Shown piece by piece: positions 8,334 to 16,151 of a DNA stretch of 37,984 bases (the first letter of the stretch is position 1; each line of letters opens with the position of its first letter). The translations under genes were made by a program, and so were the position numbers. The notes under the pieces are model-generated. The model was not told the origin of the DNA. It ran no database searches and worked only from the letters and a program-made list of their open reading frames with translations. This DNA is from Chloroflexota bacterium. GTDB taxonomy: Bacteria > Chloroflexota > Dehalococcoidia > SHYB01. The stretch is from the NCBI GenBank assembly GCA_016875535.1, contig VGPF01000021.1, positions 1 to 37,984 on the forward strand. Reading direction: 5' to 3'.

Positions 8334-8368
8334 AAAAAGACCCCGCAGCCGGCTGCGGGGTCTTTTTT
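8334..8368 (+). terminator. intrinsic terminator after the RRM gene
   Basis: A near-perfect palindrome built on GACCCCGCAGCC / GGCTGCGGGGTC (8339-8362) is followed by seven T residues and preceded by a run of A, so it can act in both directions. Confidence 0.95.
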
Positions 8369-8392
8369 TGTCCTCTGCGCTTTTTATCGTGT

Positions 8393-8420
8393 TTGACAGG
8401 ATATTATCCCCAGCTATCAT
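8393..8420 (+). promoter_or_regulatory. sigma70-type promoter for the formyltransferase-like gene
   Basis: TTGACA (8393-8398), a perfect -35, is followed after 16 bp by TATCAT (8415-8420). The predicted leader is about 27 bases. Confidence 0.65.
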
Positions 8421-8453
8421 GGGTGGGAATCTCATCCTGAAAGCACGCAGTTC

Positions 8454-9374
8454 ATGCGCATCTTCCTCATCGGCCAGGCCCCCTTCGGCGAGGCTGTCCT
8501 CAAGCGCCTCCTGGAGCAGGGCGAAGCCGTCGTCGGCGTCTCCGCCCCTGCGCCGAAGGAAGGCGCAAAGCCGGACCCCCTCTGGGCCGGCGCCCACGCA
8601 AAGGGCCTGCCACTCTTCGGCACCCGCGACCTGAAGAGGCACGAGGTCTTTGACCGCTACGCCGCCCTCGAGGCAGACCTCTGCGTCATGGCTTACGTGA
8701 CCGATATCCTCCCCGAGCGCGTCCTCTTTCAGCCGCGCCTCCAGAGCATCCAGTACCACCCGTCGCTCCTACCTCTCCACCGGGGCGCAAGCGCCATGAA
8801 CTGGGCCATCTGGCAAGGCCGCGCCAAGACCGGCCTTACGATCTTCTGGCCGGATAAGGGCATAGACACCGGCCCCATCCTCCTGCAAAAGGAGTGCGCC
8901 ATCGCTCCCGACGACACCTTGGGCAGCCTCTACTTCAACAAGCTCTTCCCCATGGGCGTGGAGGCGATCGCCGAAGCCGTAAAGCTGGTGCGCACCGGCA
9001 AAGCGCCGCGCACGCCGCAAGACCACGCCAGGGCCACCTATGAGCCCATCGCCAAGGAGGAGCACGCCCAGGTGCGCTGGGACCTCCCCGCGAGCATGGT
9101 CTACACCATCATCCGCGGCGCGAACCCGCAGCCCGGCGCATGGACCACCTACAAGGGCGCGAAGCTGAAACTCTTCGATTGCAAGCTCCTCTCCTCGGAA
9201 TCCGTCGAAAAGCCGGGAAGGGTCCTCAGCCTCACTGCCGATGGCATCCTCGTCTCCTCCTGGGGCGGGGCCCTCCTGCTCCAGCGCCTTCAGCCCTCAG
9301 GCGGCCCGAAGCAGTCGGCCGCCGAATACGTCGCTGCCTCCGGCCTCGCCGTCGGCGATTGCCTGGGAGGCTGA
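8454..9374 (+). CDS. formyl-THF hydrolase/formyltransferase-like protein
   Basis: 306 residues with the formyltransferase fold: a Rossmann-like N-terminal half and an OB-like C-terminal part (about 205-300). Key residues are visible: His102 in YHPSLLPLHRGASA and Asp138 in GIDTGPILLQKEC. The pattern HPSLLP-x-HRGASA-x-N together with FW-x-D-x-G-x-DTG and LLQKEC resembles the N-terminal 10-formyltetrahydrofolate hydrolase domain of animal ALDH1L1 more than ordinary Fmt. Fmt would act on Met-tRNA; this protein may instead release or transfer formyl groups from 10-formyl-THF. No def or other fmt partner lies nearby; it overlaps no gene and is followed after 2 bases by an FAA hydrolase gene. No strong ribosome site was seen before the ATG. 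Confidence 0.75.
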   Translation: MRIFLIGQAPFGEAVLKRLLEQGEAVVGVSAPAPKEGAKPDPLWAGAHAKGLPLFGTRDLKRHEVFDRYAALEADLCVMAYVTDILPERVLFQPRLQSIQYHPSLLPLHRGASAMNWAIWQGRAKTGLTIFWPDKGIDTGPILLQKECAIAPDDTLGSLYFNKLFPMGVEAIAEAVKLVRTGKAPRTPQDHARATYEPIAKEEHAQVRWDLPASMVYTIIRGANPQPGAWTTYKGAKLKLFDCKLLSSESVEKPGRVLSLTADGILVSSWGGALLLQRLQPSGGPKQSAAEYVAASGLAVGDCLGG

Positions 9375-9376
9375 CC

Positions 9377-10144
9377 ATGCGCATCGTCCGCTATCGCAAG
9401 GACGGGCGGCAGCGTTACGGCATCGTGGAAGGCGCGAACGTCTATGCCGCCTCGGGCAATCCCTTCACCGGCCTCAAGAAAGGCCGCCTGGCGGGCAGGC
9501 TCGAAAGGCTCACCCTCCTGCCGCCCGTCAAGCCAACCAAGATCGCCGCCCTGGGGCGCAACTATCTTGAGCACGCCAAGGAGATGGGTTCCGACCTTCC
9601 TCCCGAGCCGCTCGTCTTCCTCAAAGCCCCCACCGCCGTCATCGGCCCCGGCGAAGAGATCGTCATCCCCACCGGCGCGGGACGCATTGACTACGAAGGC
9701 GAACTCGTCGCCGTCATCGGCAAGCGATGCCGCAACGTCCCGGAGGAGCAAGCCTTCGATGTCATCCTAGGCTACACCTGCGGGAACGATGTCACGGCCC
9801 GCGAACAGCAGTCCAAGGACGGCCAGTGGGCGCGCGCCAAATCGTATGACTCCTTTGCCCCCATCGGACCCGTCATCGTCACCGGCCTTAGGCCGGAGGG
9901 CCGCCGCCTCATGACCCGGCTCAACGGCAGAATCGTCCAAGAGGCCCCCACCGACCGGATGATGTTCAAGGTCTCCCGCCAGGTGGCCCACATCTCGCGC
10001 TTCATGACCCTGTTCCCCGGCGACCTCATCTTCACCGGCACCCCCTCCGGCATCGGCCCCATGCGCCCCGGCGATGTTGTGGAAGTCGAGATCGAAGGCA
10101 TCGGCCTTCTCCGCAACATCTGCGTCGCCGAGCCGGCCCGCTAG
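9377..10144 (+). CDS. fumarylacetoacetate hydrolase-family protein
   Basis: 255 residues. FAH-family enzymes cleave C-C bonds or decarboxylate/hydrate acylpyruvate-type acids of aromatic breakdown, using a divalent metal. Visible are the fold's typical ALGRNYLEHAKEMG segment, the metal-binding acidic residues in IDYEGELVAVIGK (the E-x-E pair) and later YTCGNDVTARE, and the conserved end FPGDLIFTGTPSGIG. ATG at 9377 follows GGGAGG, which lies inside the end of the preceding gene, so the two are translationally coupled. The exact substrate cannot be told. The next 700 bases downstream hold no gene. Confidence 0.9.
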   Translation: MRIVRYRKDGRQRYGIVEGANVYAASGNPFTGLKKGRLAGRLERLTLLPPVKPTKIAALGRNYLEHAKEMGSDLPPEPLVFLKAPTAVIGPGEEIVIPTGAGRIDYEGELVAVIGKRCRNVPEEQAFDVILGYTCGNDVTAREQQSKDGQWARAKSYDSFAPIGPVIVTGLRPEGRRLMTRLNGRIVQEAPTDRMMFKVSRQVAHISRFMTLFPGDLIFTGTPSGIGPMRPGDVVEVEIEGIGLLRNICVAEPAR

Positions 10145-10179
10145 CCCCGCGCCAGCGCTACACGCCGCTCCCTGAATGG

Positions 10180-10254
10180 TGCGTCACTGCGACGCATGGC
10201 GGGGACAGCCTGTCCTCCCGCTGTGGTCCCCCAACAGAGTGACGGGGGACACAG
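10180..10254. repeat. three adjacent hairpins
   Basis: TGCGTC/GACGCA (10180-10196), GGACAG/CTGTCC with outer GCGG/CCGC (10199-10221), and CTGTG(G)TCCCCC/GGGGGACACAG (10221-10232 and 10244-10254). The second and third share related GGGGACA and TCCTCCC words, as though one unit had been duplicated and altered. They lie just after the FAA hydrolase gene and could cap its mRNA. Confidence 0.55.
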
Positions 10255-10470
10255 CGTCCTCCCAGGAACCATCAAGAACCATCATCTGAACCTTCCACAG
10301 GAGCGGGCGGGGCTACGCTTGATGCTCCGCCACTCCCTGAAGAACAAGGCACAGCAACGAGACTCTCGGCAAAGGCTTCAGGAGGAGGAGACGGAGCGCT
10401 TCGAGAGGGTGTTCAGTGATGCCCTTCAGAGGACGAGCCAGGCGACGGTGTAGTGGTGCGGCACAAGGCA

Positions 10471-10533
10471 GCGCTACAGCGGCGCTACAAAGCGCTACAA
10501 ACCACCGTGACAAGCCAGTGACAAGGCGTGACA
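10471..10533. repeat. two triplets of short direct repeats, 10-11 bp apart
   Basis: GCGCTACA occurs at 10471, 10482 and 10492; GTGACA occurs at 10507, 10518 and 10528. Both sets are spaced 11 then 10 bp, that is one helical turn. Two more GCGCTACA copies lie at 10155 and 10607. Nature unknown. Confidence 0.6.
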
Positions 10534-10863
10534 ACCAGCCTCGTGCTTGGGCTTTTCCAGATTCAACAGCAGCGCAACAGAGAGCGCTGCCGGCTTTGCG
10601 AAACATGCGCTACAAGGAGTCCTTCCGCCACACGGCATCCCTGGTAGGGGTACGCGCTGAGGGCCTTCCGCTGCAGGGACGCGTGCCCCGCGCCTCCTTG
10701 GGACGGGCGGCCTAAGGCCTGCCCTACCTCGGAATGCGTTGCCCACGCAACCTCTATCGCTCCCGTCGCTGTGCTCGCCTGCGCGCTGCGAGAGGGCACT
10801 GGTGAGAGGTCTCTTCTCCGCCTGCCGCTATACTGGAGAGAGGAAGTCATCAGGAGAACGCCG

Positions 10864-11865
10864 ATGGCAAAGCATACCGTCACCCTCATCGAAGGCGATG
10901 GGATCGGGCCGGAAGTCGCCCGCGCCGCGGTCCAGGTCATCGAAGCCTTAGGCGTCGCCGTCACCTGGGAAAAGGTCCTCGTCGGCCAGCTCGCCCGCGA
11001 AAAGACAGGCAAGCTCCTGCCCGATGGGACCCTGGACTCCATCGCCAAGAACAAAGTGGCGCTCAAGGCCCCCATCACCACGCCCATCGGCGAAGGCTAT
11101 CCCTCCATCAACGTCGGCATCCGCCAGCGCCTCGATCTCTACTCCTGCGTCCGCCCCGTGAAAAGCATCCCCGGCGTCAAGGCCCTCTATACCGATATAG
11201 ACCTCGTCATCATCCGGGAGAACACGGAAGACCTCTATGCCGGCAAGGAGCATGAGGTTATCCCCGGCGTCATCGAAAGCCTCAAGATCATCACGGAAAA
11301 AGCCTCCACCCGCATCGCCGAATTCGCCTTCCGCTACGCCCTGCGCAACGGGCGCAAGAAGGTCACCGCCATCCACAAGGCCAACATCATGAAACTGTCC
11401 GATGGCCTTTTCCTGGAATGCGCCCGGGCCGTCGCCAAGCGCTACCCCAACATCAAGTACACCGAGATGATCGTGGACAACACCTGCCTCCAGCTCGTTG
11501 CCGAGCCCCACCAGTTCGATATGCTCCTCACCTCCAACCTCTACGGCGATATCATCTCTGACCTGGCAGCGGGCCTCGTCGGCGGCATCGGCGTCGTCCC
11601 CGGCGCCAACATCGGCAGCGAAGCCGCCGTCTTCGAAGCCGTCCACGGCAGCTGGCCTGAGGCCGCGGGCAAGAACATCGCCAACCCAGCTGCCATGATG
11701 CTCACCGCTGTCATGATGCTCCGCCACATCGGCGAAGGCTCCGCCGCCGACCGCATGGAAGCGGCCATCTTCAACGTCTTCAGGAAGGGCCAGGTTCGCA
11801 CCCAGGACCTCGGCGGCAAAGCCTCCACCACCGAGTTCACGCAGGAGGTCATCCGCAACCTCTAG
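10864..11865 (+). CDS. NAD-type isocitrate dehydrogenase / isopropylmalate dehydrogenase family
   Basis: 333 residues, a compact beta-decarboxylating dehydrogenase. It has LIEGDGIGPEV (8-18), the substrate-loop region YSCVRPVKSIPGV, IIRENTEDLYAGKEHEV, the catalytic Lys in AIHKANIMKLSDGLF, the metal-binding DNTC and SNLYGDIISDLAAGLVGG stretches, and the cofactor segment VHGSWPEAAGKNIANPAAM. The N-T-E-D-x-Y-A-G-x-E-H pattern and size are those of NAD-dependent isocitrate dehydrogenases (IDH3-like) rather than LeuB, which points to a TCA-cycle role: isocitrate to 2-oxoglutarate and CO2. Homoisocitrate dehydrogenase remains possible. AGGAGAA precedes the ATG. Confidence 0.88.
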   Translation: MAKHTVTLIEGDGIGPEVARAAVQVIEALGVAVTWEKVLVGQLAREKTGKLLPDGTLDSIAKNKVALKAPITTPIGEGYPSINVGIRQRLDLYSCVRPVKSIPGVKALYTDIDLVIIRENTEDLYAGKEHEVIPGVIESLKIITEKASTRIAEFAFRYALRNGRKKVTAIHKANIMKLSDGLFLECARAVAKRYPNIKYTEMIVDNTCLQLVAEPHQFDMLLTSNLYGDIISDLAAGLVGGIGVVPGANIGSEAAVFEAVHGSWPEAAGKNIANPAAMMLTAVMMLRHIGEGSAADRMEAAIFNVFRKGQVRTQDLGGKASTTEFTQEVIRNL

Positions 11866-11878
11866 CCCGGCATGCGCC

Positions 11879-11907
11879 TTGACTCACCCAAGGGGCGCTC
11901 ATAGCAT
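11879..11907 (+). promoter_or_regulatory. sigma70-type promoter for the alpha/beta hydrolase
   Basis: TTGACT (11879-11884), 17 bp, TAGCAT (11902-11907). Predicted start near 11914, only about 15 bases before the ATG at 11929, which has no clear ribosome site. Confidence 0.6.
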
Positions 11908-11928
11908 CATCCCACCGATACCCCGCCA

Positions 11929-12780
11929 ATGACGCCTCCCACCTTCCGCGATCGCTACCTCCAGACGCCCGGCATGCGCCTCCACTACCTTGAGTGGGGC
12001 AACCCTCGCAAGCCGACCCTTGTCCTCCTCCACGGCAGCCTGCAAACGGCCCACATCTGGGACGACTTCGCCCGCGCCATGGCAAACGATTACCACATCC
12101 TCGCCCTCGATTGGCGCGGCCACGGCGATAGCGATTGGTCGAAACGACTCTCCTACACCGGGGGCGCCTTCATGCGCGACCTCCTTCGCCTGGTGAACTC
12201 CAAAGTGCGGAAGCGGTTCACTCTCATCGGCCTCTCCCTGGGCGGGCACATCGGCATCATCTACGCGGCGCGCCACCGGGAGCGGTTGCGCTCCATCGTC
12301 CTCGTCGAAGTCGGGCCCGTGGTGAACAACGCCAACCTCCTCCGCTACCGCAGCACGGCCAAGCACCAGCTCCTTCTGCCCAGCTTTGAGGACTTCGTCC
12401 AGCGGGAGGCGGCGCGCAATCGCTACCGCCCGGTGGAGGAGCATCGGGAGCGCCTGCGGTGGAGCGTGCGGCGGCTGCCGGGAGGCCAGTGGACCTGGAA
12501 GTACGATTACCGGCGCGTCGCCCAGATGGAGAAGCCCCTGGGGAAGCCCCTCTTTGAAAACCTCGCGCCCTTCGTCCCGCGCATCAGAACGCCCACCCTC
12601 ATCGTCCGCGGCGGCCGCAGCGAATTCCTTGCGACGGAGGTCGCCCGTCAGATGCAAAAGGACATCGGCGACTGCGCAATCGTGGATGTGCCCAAAGCCG
12701 GACACAGCGTGCCATCAGATAACGCGCCGGGATTCACAAAAGCGGTGCGCGGATTCCTGCAGGCCCAAAAGATCGTCTGA
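11929..12780 (+). CDS. alpha/beta hydrolase
   Basis: 283 residues. The fold's markers are present: LVLLHGSLQTAHIWDDF with the oxyanion HG (35-36), LALDWRGHGDSDWS, and the nucleophile elbow GLSLGGH with Ser103. The catalytic His is in KAGHSVPSDNAPGF near the end. The acid expected around LIVRGGRSEFLA is Glu rather than Asp, or lies nearby. The GHGDSDW pattern is common in epoxide-hydrolase-like and C-C hydrolase groups, so the substrate is open. The ATG has no good ribosome site, but a strong promoter ends just upstream, so translation may start near the 5' end of the mRNA. It ends 2 bases before the stop of the oppositely oriented DUF35 gene. Confidence 0.88.
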   Translation: MTPPTFRDRYLQTPGMRLHYLEWGNPRKPTLVLLHGSLQTAHIWDDFARAMANDYHILALDWRGHGDSDWSKRLSYTGGAFMRDLLRLVNSKVRKRFTLIGLSLGGHIGIIYAARHRERLRSIVLVEVGPVVNNANLLRYRSTAKHQLLLPSFEDFVQREAARNRYRPVEEHRERLRWSVRRLPGGQWTWKYDYRRVAQMEKPLGKPLFENLAPFVPRIRTPTLIVRGGRSEFLATEVARQMQKDIGDCAIVDVPKAGHSVPSDNAPGFTKAVRGFLQAQKIV

Positions 12781-12782
12781 AG

Positions 12783-13199
12783 CTAGGCCCGCTTAAAGTA
12801 CGGCAGCGTGATCTGGTCGTTTATCTTCTGGAAGACCACGCTCACCGGCATGCCGAGCTTCACCTGTTCCGGCGTGCAATCGAGGATATTCGTCGTGAAG
12901 CGCACGCCCGGCGCATCGTCCAGCTCCACCAGCGCCACGATCAGTGGCAGTTTGTCCGCGAACCACGGGTGCAGCGCCTGCCGCGAAAGCACCCAGGAAA
13001 AGACCTTCCCCTTGCCGCTCACCCTCTCCCACCCCAGGTCCTTGGCGTTGCAGACATGGCAGACATCCTGCGGATACCATATCCAGGTGCGGCAGGACGC
13101 GCACCGCTGGATCATCAGCTCGCCGCGGCGGCATCCCTCCCAAAAGGGCTGGGTCTCGTGCCGCGTAACGTCAGGCAGGGGCTGGGTGTTCTTTGCCAT
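12783..13199 (-). CDS. DUF35 Zn-ribbon/OB-fold protein
   Basis: 138 residues. The N-terminal rubredoxin-like zinc ribbon has cysteines C33, C36, C47 and C50 (CASC ... CHVC), and is followed by an OB fold with GKGKVFSWVLSRQ and a central LPLIVALVELDDAPGVRFTTNI. These proteins bind acyl-CoA and normally sit beside a thiolase or HMG-CoA synthase, channelling the thioester between partners. No thiolase gene is in this window, so it is an orphan or serves a distant partner. It has its own promoter (13235-13263). Confidence 0.88.
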   Translation of the reverse strand: MAKNTQPLPDVTRHETQPFWEGCRRGELMIQRCASCRTWIWYPQDVCHVCNAKDLGWERVSGKGKVFSWVLSRQALHPWFADKLPLIVALVELDDAPGVRFTTNILDCTPEQVKLGMPVSVVFQKINDQITLPYFKRA

Positions 13200-13234
13200 G
13201 GGCGGTAACTCCGGAGGTGGTGTAGCGCGCCGAC

Positions 13235-13263
13235 ACTATACCTGCGCGAATCTCTCCTGGCAA
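13235..13263 (-). promoter_or_regulatory. sigma70-type promoter for the DUF35 gene
   Basis: Minus strand TTGCCA (13263-13258), 17 bp, TATAGT (13240-13235). The leader would be about 29 bases and includes CTCCGGAG. Confidence 0.65.
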
Positions 13264-13270
13264 CGCCGCC

Positions 13271-14176
13271 CTACTCGCCTTCGATCGCGCCGTCCTTGTG
13301 CAGCACGTAGCCATGCCCCCGCACCGCGTGGATCAGCCTGGGGCGTTCTTCGCCCTCCAGCTTGCGGCGCAGATGCATCACCGTCACGTCAACGAAGTTG
13401 GAGGCGCTGCCCCGGTGGTTTCCCCACACCTGCCGTGCAAGCTCTTCCCTGGTGAGCGGACGTCCCGGGTAGCGCATGAAGCAGGCCAGCAGCTCAAACT
13501 CCAGGTTCGTCAGGTCTATCCGCGCGCCGTCGAACAGCACCTCGTGCGTCTGCTGGTTGATGGAGAGGTCCTCATAGCTCAGCGGCCCGTCCGCCTTCGT
13601 CAGCGCCTGCTGCAGCACCGGGTCCTGGTCAATGATGAGCCGCCGCTTGCGCTCCAGTGCCGCGATCTGCTGCTCCAGCTCCATCGTCACTTCGATATTT
13701 TCCCACGTGAGTGCCGTCTGCCGCGCGAAGGCCTCCCCGATCTTCCGTTGCTCCTCCGTGAACGGCTTGGGGAGATAGAAGACCAGCGCACCCACCACCT
13801 TCTGCTTCACGGTGATGGGGCAGACCATCCCGTGCTTCATCCCCAGCAGCCGTCCGCCGAGCTCGATCACCGTTGAGCTGACGATCCCCTTGGCGATCTC
13901 GGAGATCGGCGCGCGCACCGTCTTCCCCTCCAGGTAGGACTCCCGGCTGTGCTGGTTCGCGATCACCGGGAACTCGATGCCCAGCACATCGAACCCGGGC
14001 AGGATGCGAGAGACGGCGTTCACCGCGCGCATGAACGTCCTGGACTCCATCCCGGCCAGGGCTACCACACGCACCATCCCTTCCTCCGCGTCATAGCGCG
14101 CAAGCCCCACAAAGCGCGTCTTCATCGCAGAGCGCGCCCTGTTCAGAATCGTTCGATAGAGCACCCAATCGTGCAT
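13271..14176 (-). CDS. GAF-domain transcription regulator with OmpR-type winged helix
   Basis: 301 residues. A GAF-like sensory domain fills about 10-175 (PITVKQKVVGALVFYLPKPFTEEQ is typical of its last strands), then a coiled segment (MELEQQIAALERKRRL), then a winged helix of the OmpR/PhoB type (about 205-295: DLTNLEFELLACFMRYPGRP, then LTREELARQVWG and VMHLRRKL). There is no receiver domain, so ligand or redox sensing by GAF probably replaces phosphorylation. Start at ATG 14176 is preferred, with GGGAG about 12 bases upstream; the longer frame to 14248 crosses a dyad and a likely promoter. It diverges from an SRPBCC gene, and the dyad at 14246-14265 between them could be its binding site. 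Confidence 0.82.
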   Translation of the reverse strand: MHDWVLYRTILNRARSAMKTRFVGLARYDAEEGMVRVVALAGMESRTFMRAVNAVSRILPGFDVLGIEFPVIANQHSRESYLEGKTVRAPISEIAKGIVSSTVIELGGRLLGMKHGMVCPITVKQKVVGALVFYLPKPFTEEQRKIGEAFARQTALTWENIEVTMELEQQIAALERKRRLIIDQDPVLQQALTKADGPLSYEDLSINQQTHEVLFDGARIDLTNLEFELLACFMRYPGRPLTREELARQVWGNHRGSASNFVDVTVMHLRRKLEGEERPRLIHAVRGHGYVLHKDGAIEGE

Positions 14177-14245
14177 GCGAAGGTTGTTCTCCCTGCAAAC
14201 GTCCCATGGACGAACAGATCGTCGCGACCTCCAAGTATACGGATA

Positions 14246-14265
14246 CACACCTGGGGAAAGGTGTG
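14246..14265. promoter_or_regulatory. operator-like dyad between divergent genes
   Basis: CACACCT-N6-AGGTGTG, perfect 7-bp arms, 70 bases before the regulator start and beside TATACT on the minus strand (14240-14235). A binding site for the adjacent GAF/winged-helix protein is a reasonable guess. Confidence 0.45.
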
Positions 14266-14363
14266 GGAAGAGTAAGAGCCCTTCCCTTCGGCCGGTTCCC
14301 GCCAGGTCTCCTGTGGTATCCTAGCCCGCAGAACGCTGCTGATCGGAGTGCTGCGCCAGCCCT

Positions 14364-14831
14364 GTGAGCCCCTTCTATCGCGACGTGCCAAACGCCCTGC
14401 ATCTCTCCACAACCCTGGCCTGCTCCGTGATCAAGGCCCGGGATCTGCTGATCACCCCGGAAGGCCTCAAGTCCTGGCTCGCGCGGGATGCCGCCTTTTC
14501 CGCCAATGTCGGCGCCGATTACCGGCTCCTCCTCGATGACGGCACGCGCATCGAAGGCTCCGTCCAAGGCTTCGATCCCGCGGCAGGCATCGCCTACTCC
14601 TTCCTCCATGATGGCGTCCGCCGCGCCTTCGGCACCACCATCGCCAGGTGGGCCTGGGATGGCCTCAGCGCCGATTACACCCTCATCACGCTCACACACA
14701 CCGGCCACGCCCAGGGCGAGATGTGGCAGCGCGCCTATGAGCGCCACCTCCACATCTGGAGTGAGGGCTTTCGCAACCTCGCCTCCGTGGTCAATGAGGG
14801 ACGCGACCTCCGCCGAGAGTCCGTGCGCTAG
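14364..14831 (+). CDS. SRPBCC/AHSA1-type ligand-binding protein
   Basis: 155 residues beginning at GTG 14364. LITPEGLKSWLARDAAFSAN, DYRLLLDDGTRIEGSVQGFDP and the C-terminal helix MWQRAYERHLHIWSEGFRNLASVVNEG follow the helix-grip pattern of AHSA1-type START-like proteins, including the long helix closing the cavity. These bind hydrophobic ligands, or act as Hsp90 co-factors or cyclases, so no reaction is assigned. A TGGTATCCT extended -10 lies upstream (14316-14324). No in-frame ATG precedes the domain, so GTG is the likely start; the ribosome site is poor. Confidence 0.65.
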   Translation: MSPFYRDVPNALHLSTTLACSVIKARDLLITPEGLKSWLARDAAFSANVGADYRLLLDDGTRIEGSVQGFDPAAGIAYSFLHDGVRRAFGTTIARWAWDGLSADYTLITLTHTGHAQGEMWQRAYERHLHIWSEGFRNLASVVNEGRDLRRESVR

Positions 14832-15011
14832 CCTCCCGCCGTCGAAATCCGCACTCCGCCTGCGGCGCAGGCTTTCGTAATCACCTACCCCTGCGGCATC
14901 CTTCGCCGAATTGGTGCGGCTGCACTACGCCGTTAGGCAGATTGCATCATGTCCCCCTGGGCCGTCTCCGGATACCTTCCTCCTACATCACCTTGAGGCA
15001 GGAGGAAGCGC

Positions 15012-16151
15012 ATGGCCGAATACAGCATCATTTCCGCGGATTCCCACGTCATCGAACCGCCCGATATCTGGGAGAAGTGGCTCCCGAAAAAGTTCGTTGA
15101 CCGCGCGCCCAAGCTCGTGAAGGACGAAGCCGGCGGCGATGCTTGGTCCTTCGGCAAGGACAGCGCCCCGGAGCCGCTGGGCCTGGTCACCGTCACCGGC
15201 TACGGCTATGACAAGTTCAGCTGGGTCGGCGCAGGCTACTCCAACATCGAGCCCGGCTGCTACATCGGCAAGGACCGTTTGCGCCAGCTCGATTTCGATG
15301 GCGTCCAGGCGGAGGTCATCTACCCGCCTCAGCGCACCATGCGCCACTTCATCCAGAAGAAGGAGAAGGACCCCGAGTTCCACCAGGCGGGGCTGGAGGC
15401 CTATCACCGCTGGGTGCTGGAGGACTTTTGCGGGGCCGATGTTAAGCGCCTCAAGGCCGTGAAGCAGATCCCCCACCTAGGCATAGACAAGGCCGTCGCC
15501 GAACTGCGCGATGGCAAGAAGCGCGGCTTCGCCGCAGGCACCATCAGCGCCTGGCCCAGCGGCAACGCCGGCATCTCCAAGGCTGACGATCCCTTCTGGG
15601 CCGCCGCACAAGAGCTGGAGATGCCCATCTCCATGCACATCTCCCTGGCCTCCTATCAGAGTCAACTCCCGCCCTCCTCCACCAGCCGCTCCATCCGCGG
15701 CCTCGCCTCCGGGCAATTCCAGCAGATGCCCCTCATCATCCTGGACATGATTTTCGATGGCATCTTTGACCGTTTCCCCAACCTTAAGCTCATCGCGTCC
15801 GAGACAGGCATCGGCTGGGTGCCCTTCTTCATGGAGCAGATGGATGATAGGTATTGGCGCAATCGCAAATGGGCCGGCGTCACCCTGAAGCGCCTCCCCA
15901 GCGAATACGTGAAGCGCAACTGGTACTTCGGCATCATCCGGGACTTCTACGGCATCCGCAACCGCCATGATGTGGGCGTGGACAAGATCCTCTTCAGCAC
16001 GGACTTCCCCCATCACATCAATGACTATCCCCTGACCCGGCGTGTTGTGGACGAGATGATGGGCGGAGTCTCGGCTGAAGAGCGGCACATGATGGTCTAC
16101 GACAATGCTGCGCGGCTCTTCGGCCTCCCGAGAAATGGAGCCAAGCGATGA
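15012..16151 (+). CDS. amidohydrolase-family protein (ACMSD-like)
   Basis: 379 residues of the amidohydrolase-2 type, metal-dependent TIM barrels that hydrolyse or decarboxylate aromatic-ring breakdown products. Seen are the N-terminal ADSHVIEPPDIW (D-x-H motif in place of H-x-H), a middle MPISMHISL strand, IASETGIGWVPFFMEQMD, and the late catalytic Asp in LFSTDFPHH. GGAGGAAGC precedes the ATG. Its stop overlaps the start of the flavin monooxygenase gene (ATGA), showing translational coupling, so the pair probably handles successive steps in one pathway. The substrate is unknown. Confidence 0.9.
   Translation: MAEYSIISADSHVIEPPDIWEKWLPKKFVDRAPKLVKDEAGGDAWSFGKDSAPEPLGLVTVTGYGYDKFSWVGAGYSNIEPGCYIGKDRLRQLDFDGVQAEVIYPPQRTMRHFIQKKEKDPEFHQAGLEAYHRWVLEDFCGADVKRLKAVKQIPHLGIDKAVAELRDGKKRGFAAGTISAWPSGNAGISKADDPFWAAAQELEMPISMHISLASYQSQLPPSSTSRSIRGLASGQFQQMPLIILDMIFDGIFDRFPNLKLIASETGIGWVPFFMEQMDDRYWRNRKWAGVTLKRLPSEYVKRNWYFGIIRDFYGIRNRHDVGVDKILFSTDFPHHINDYPLTRRVVDEMMGGVSAEERHMMVYDNAARLFGLPRNGAKR

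Larger units (their letters stand above)
10145..10863. other. long gene-poor stretch before the isocitrate dehydrogenase gene
   Basis: 719 bases with no convincing gene on either strand; the short open frames here have no family resemblance, no good ribosome site and conflicting frames. It holds a cluster of hairpins (10180-10254), triplets of short repeats (10471-10533) and, at 10829-10834, TATACT in front of the isocitrate dehydrogenase gene. It may be a decayed mobile or coding segment. Confidence 0.5.

Noticed and set aside
10196-10453. 85-codon plus-strand open frame with a charged C-terminal half
   Set aside because: No ribosome site, no recognised family, overlapped by hairpins and by open frames on the other strand; treated as gene-free.
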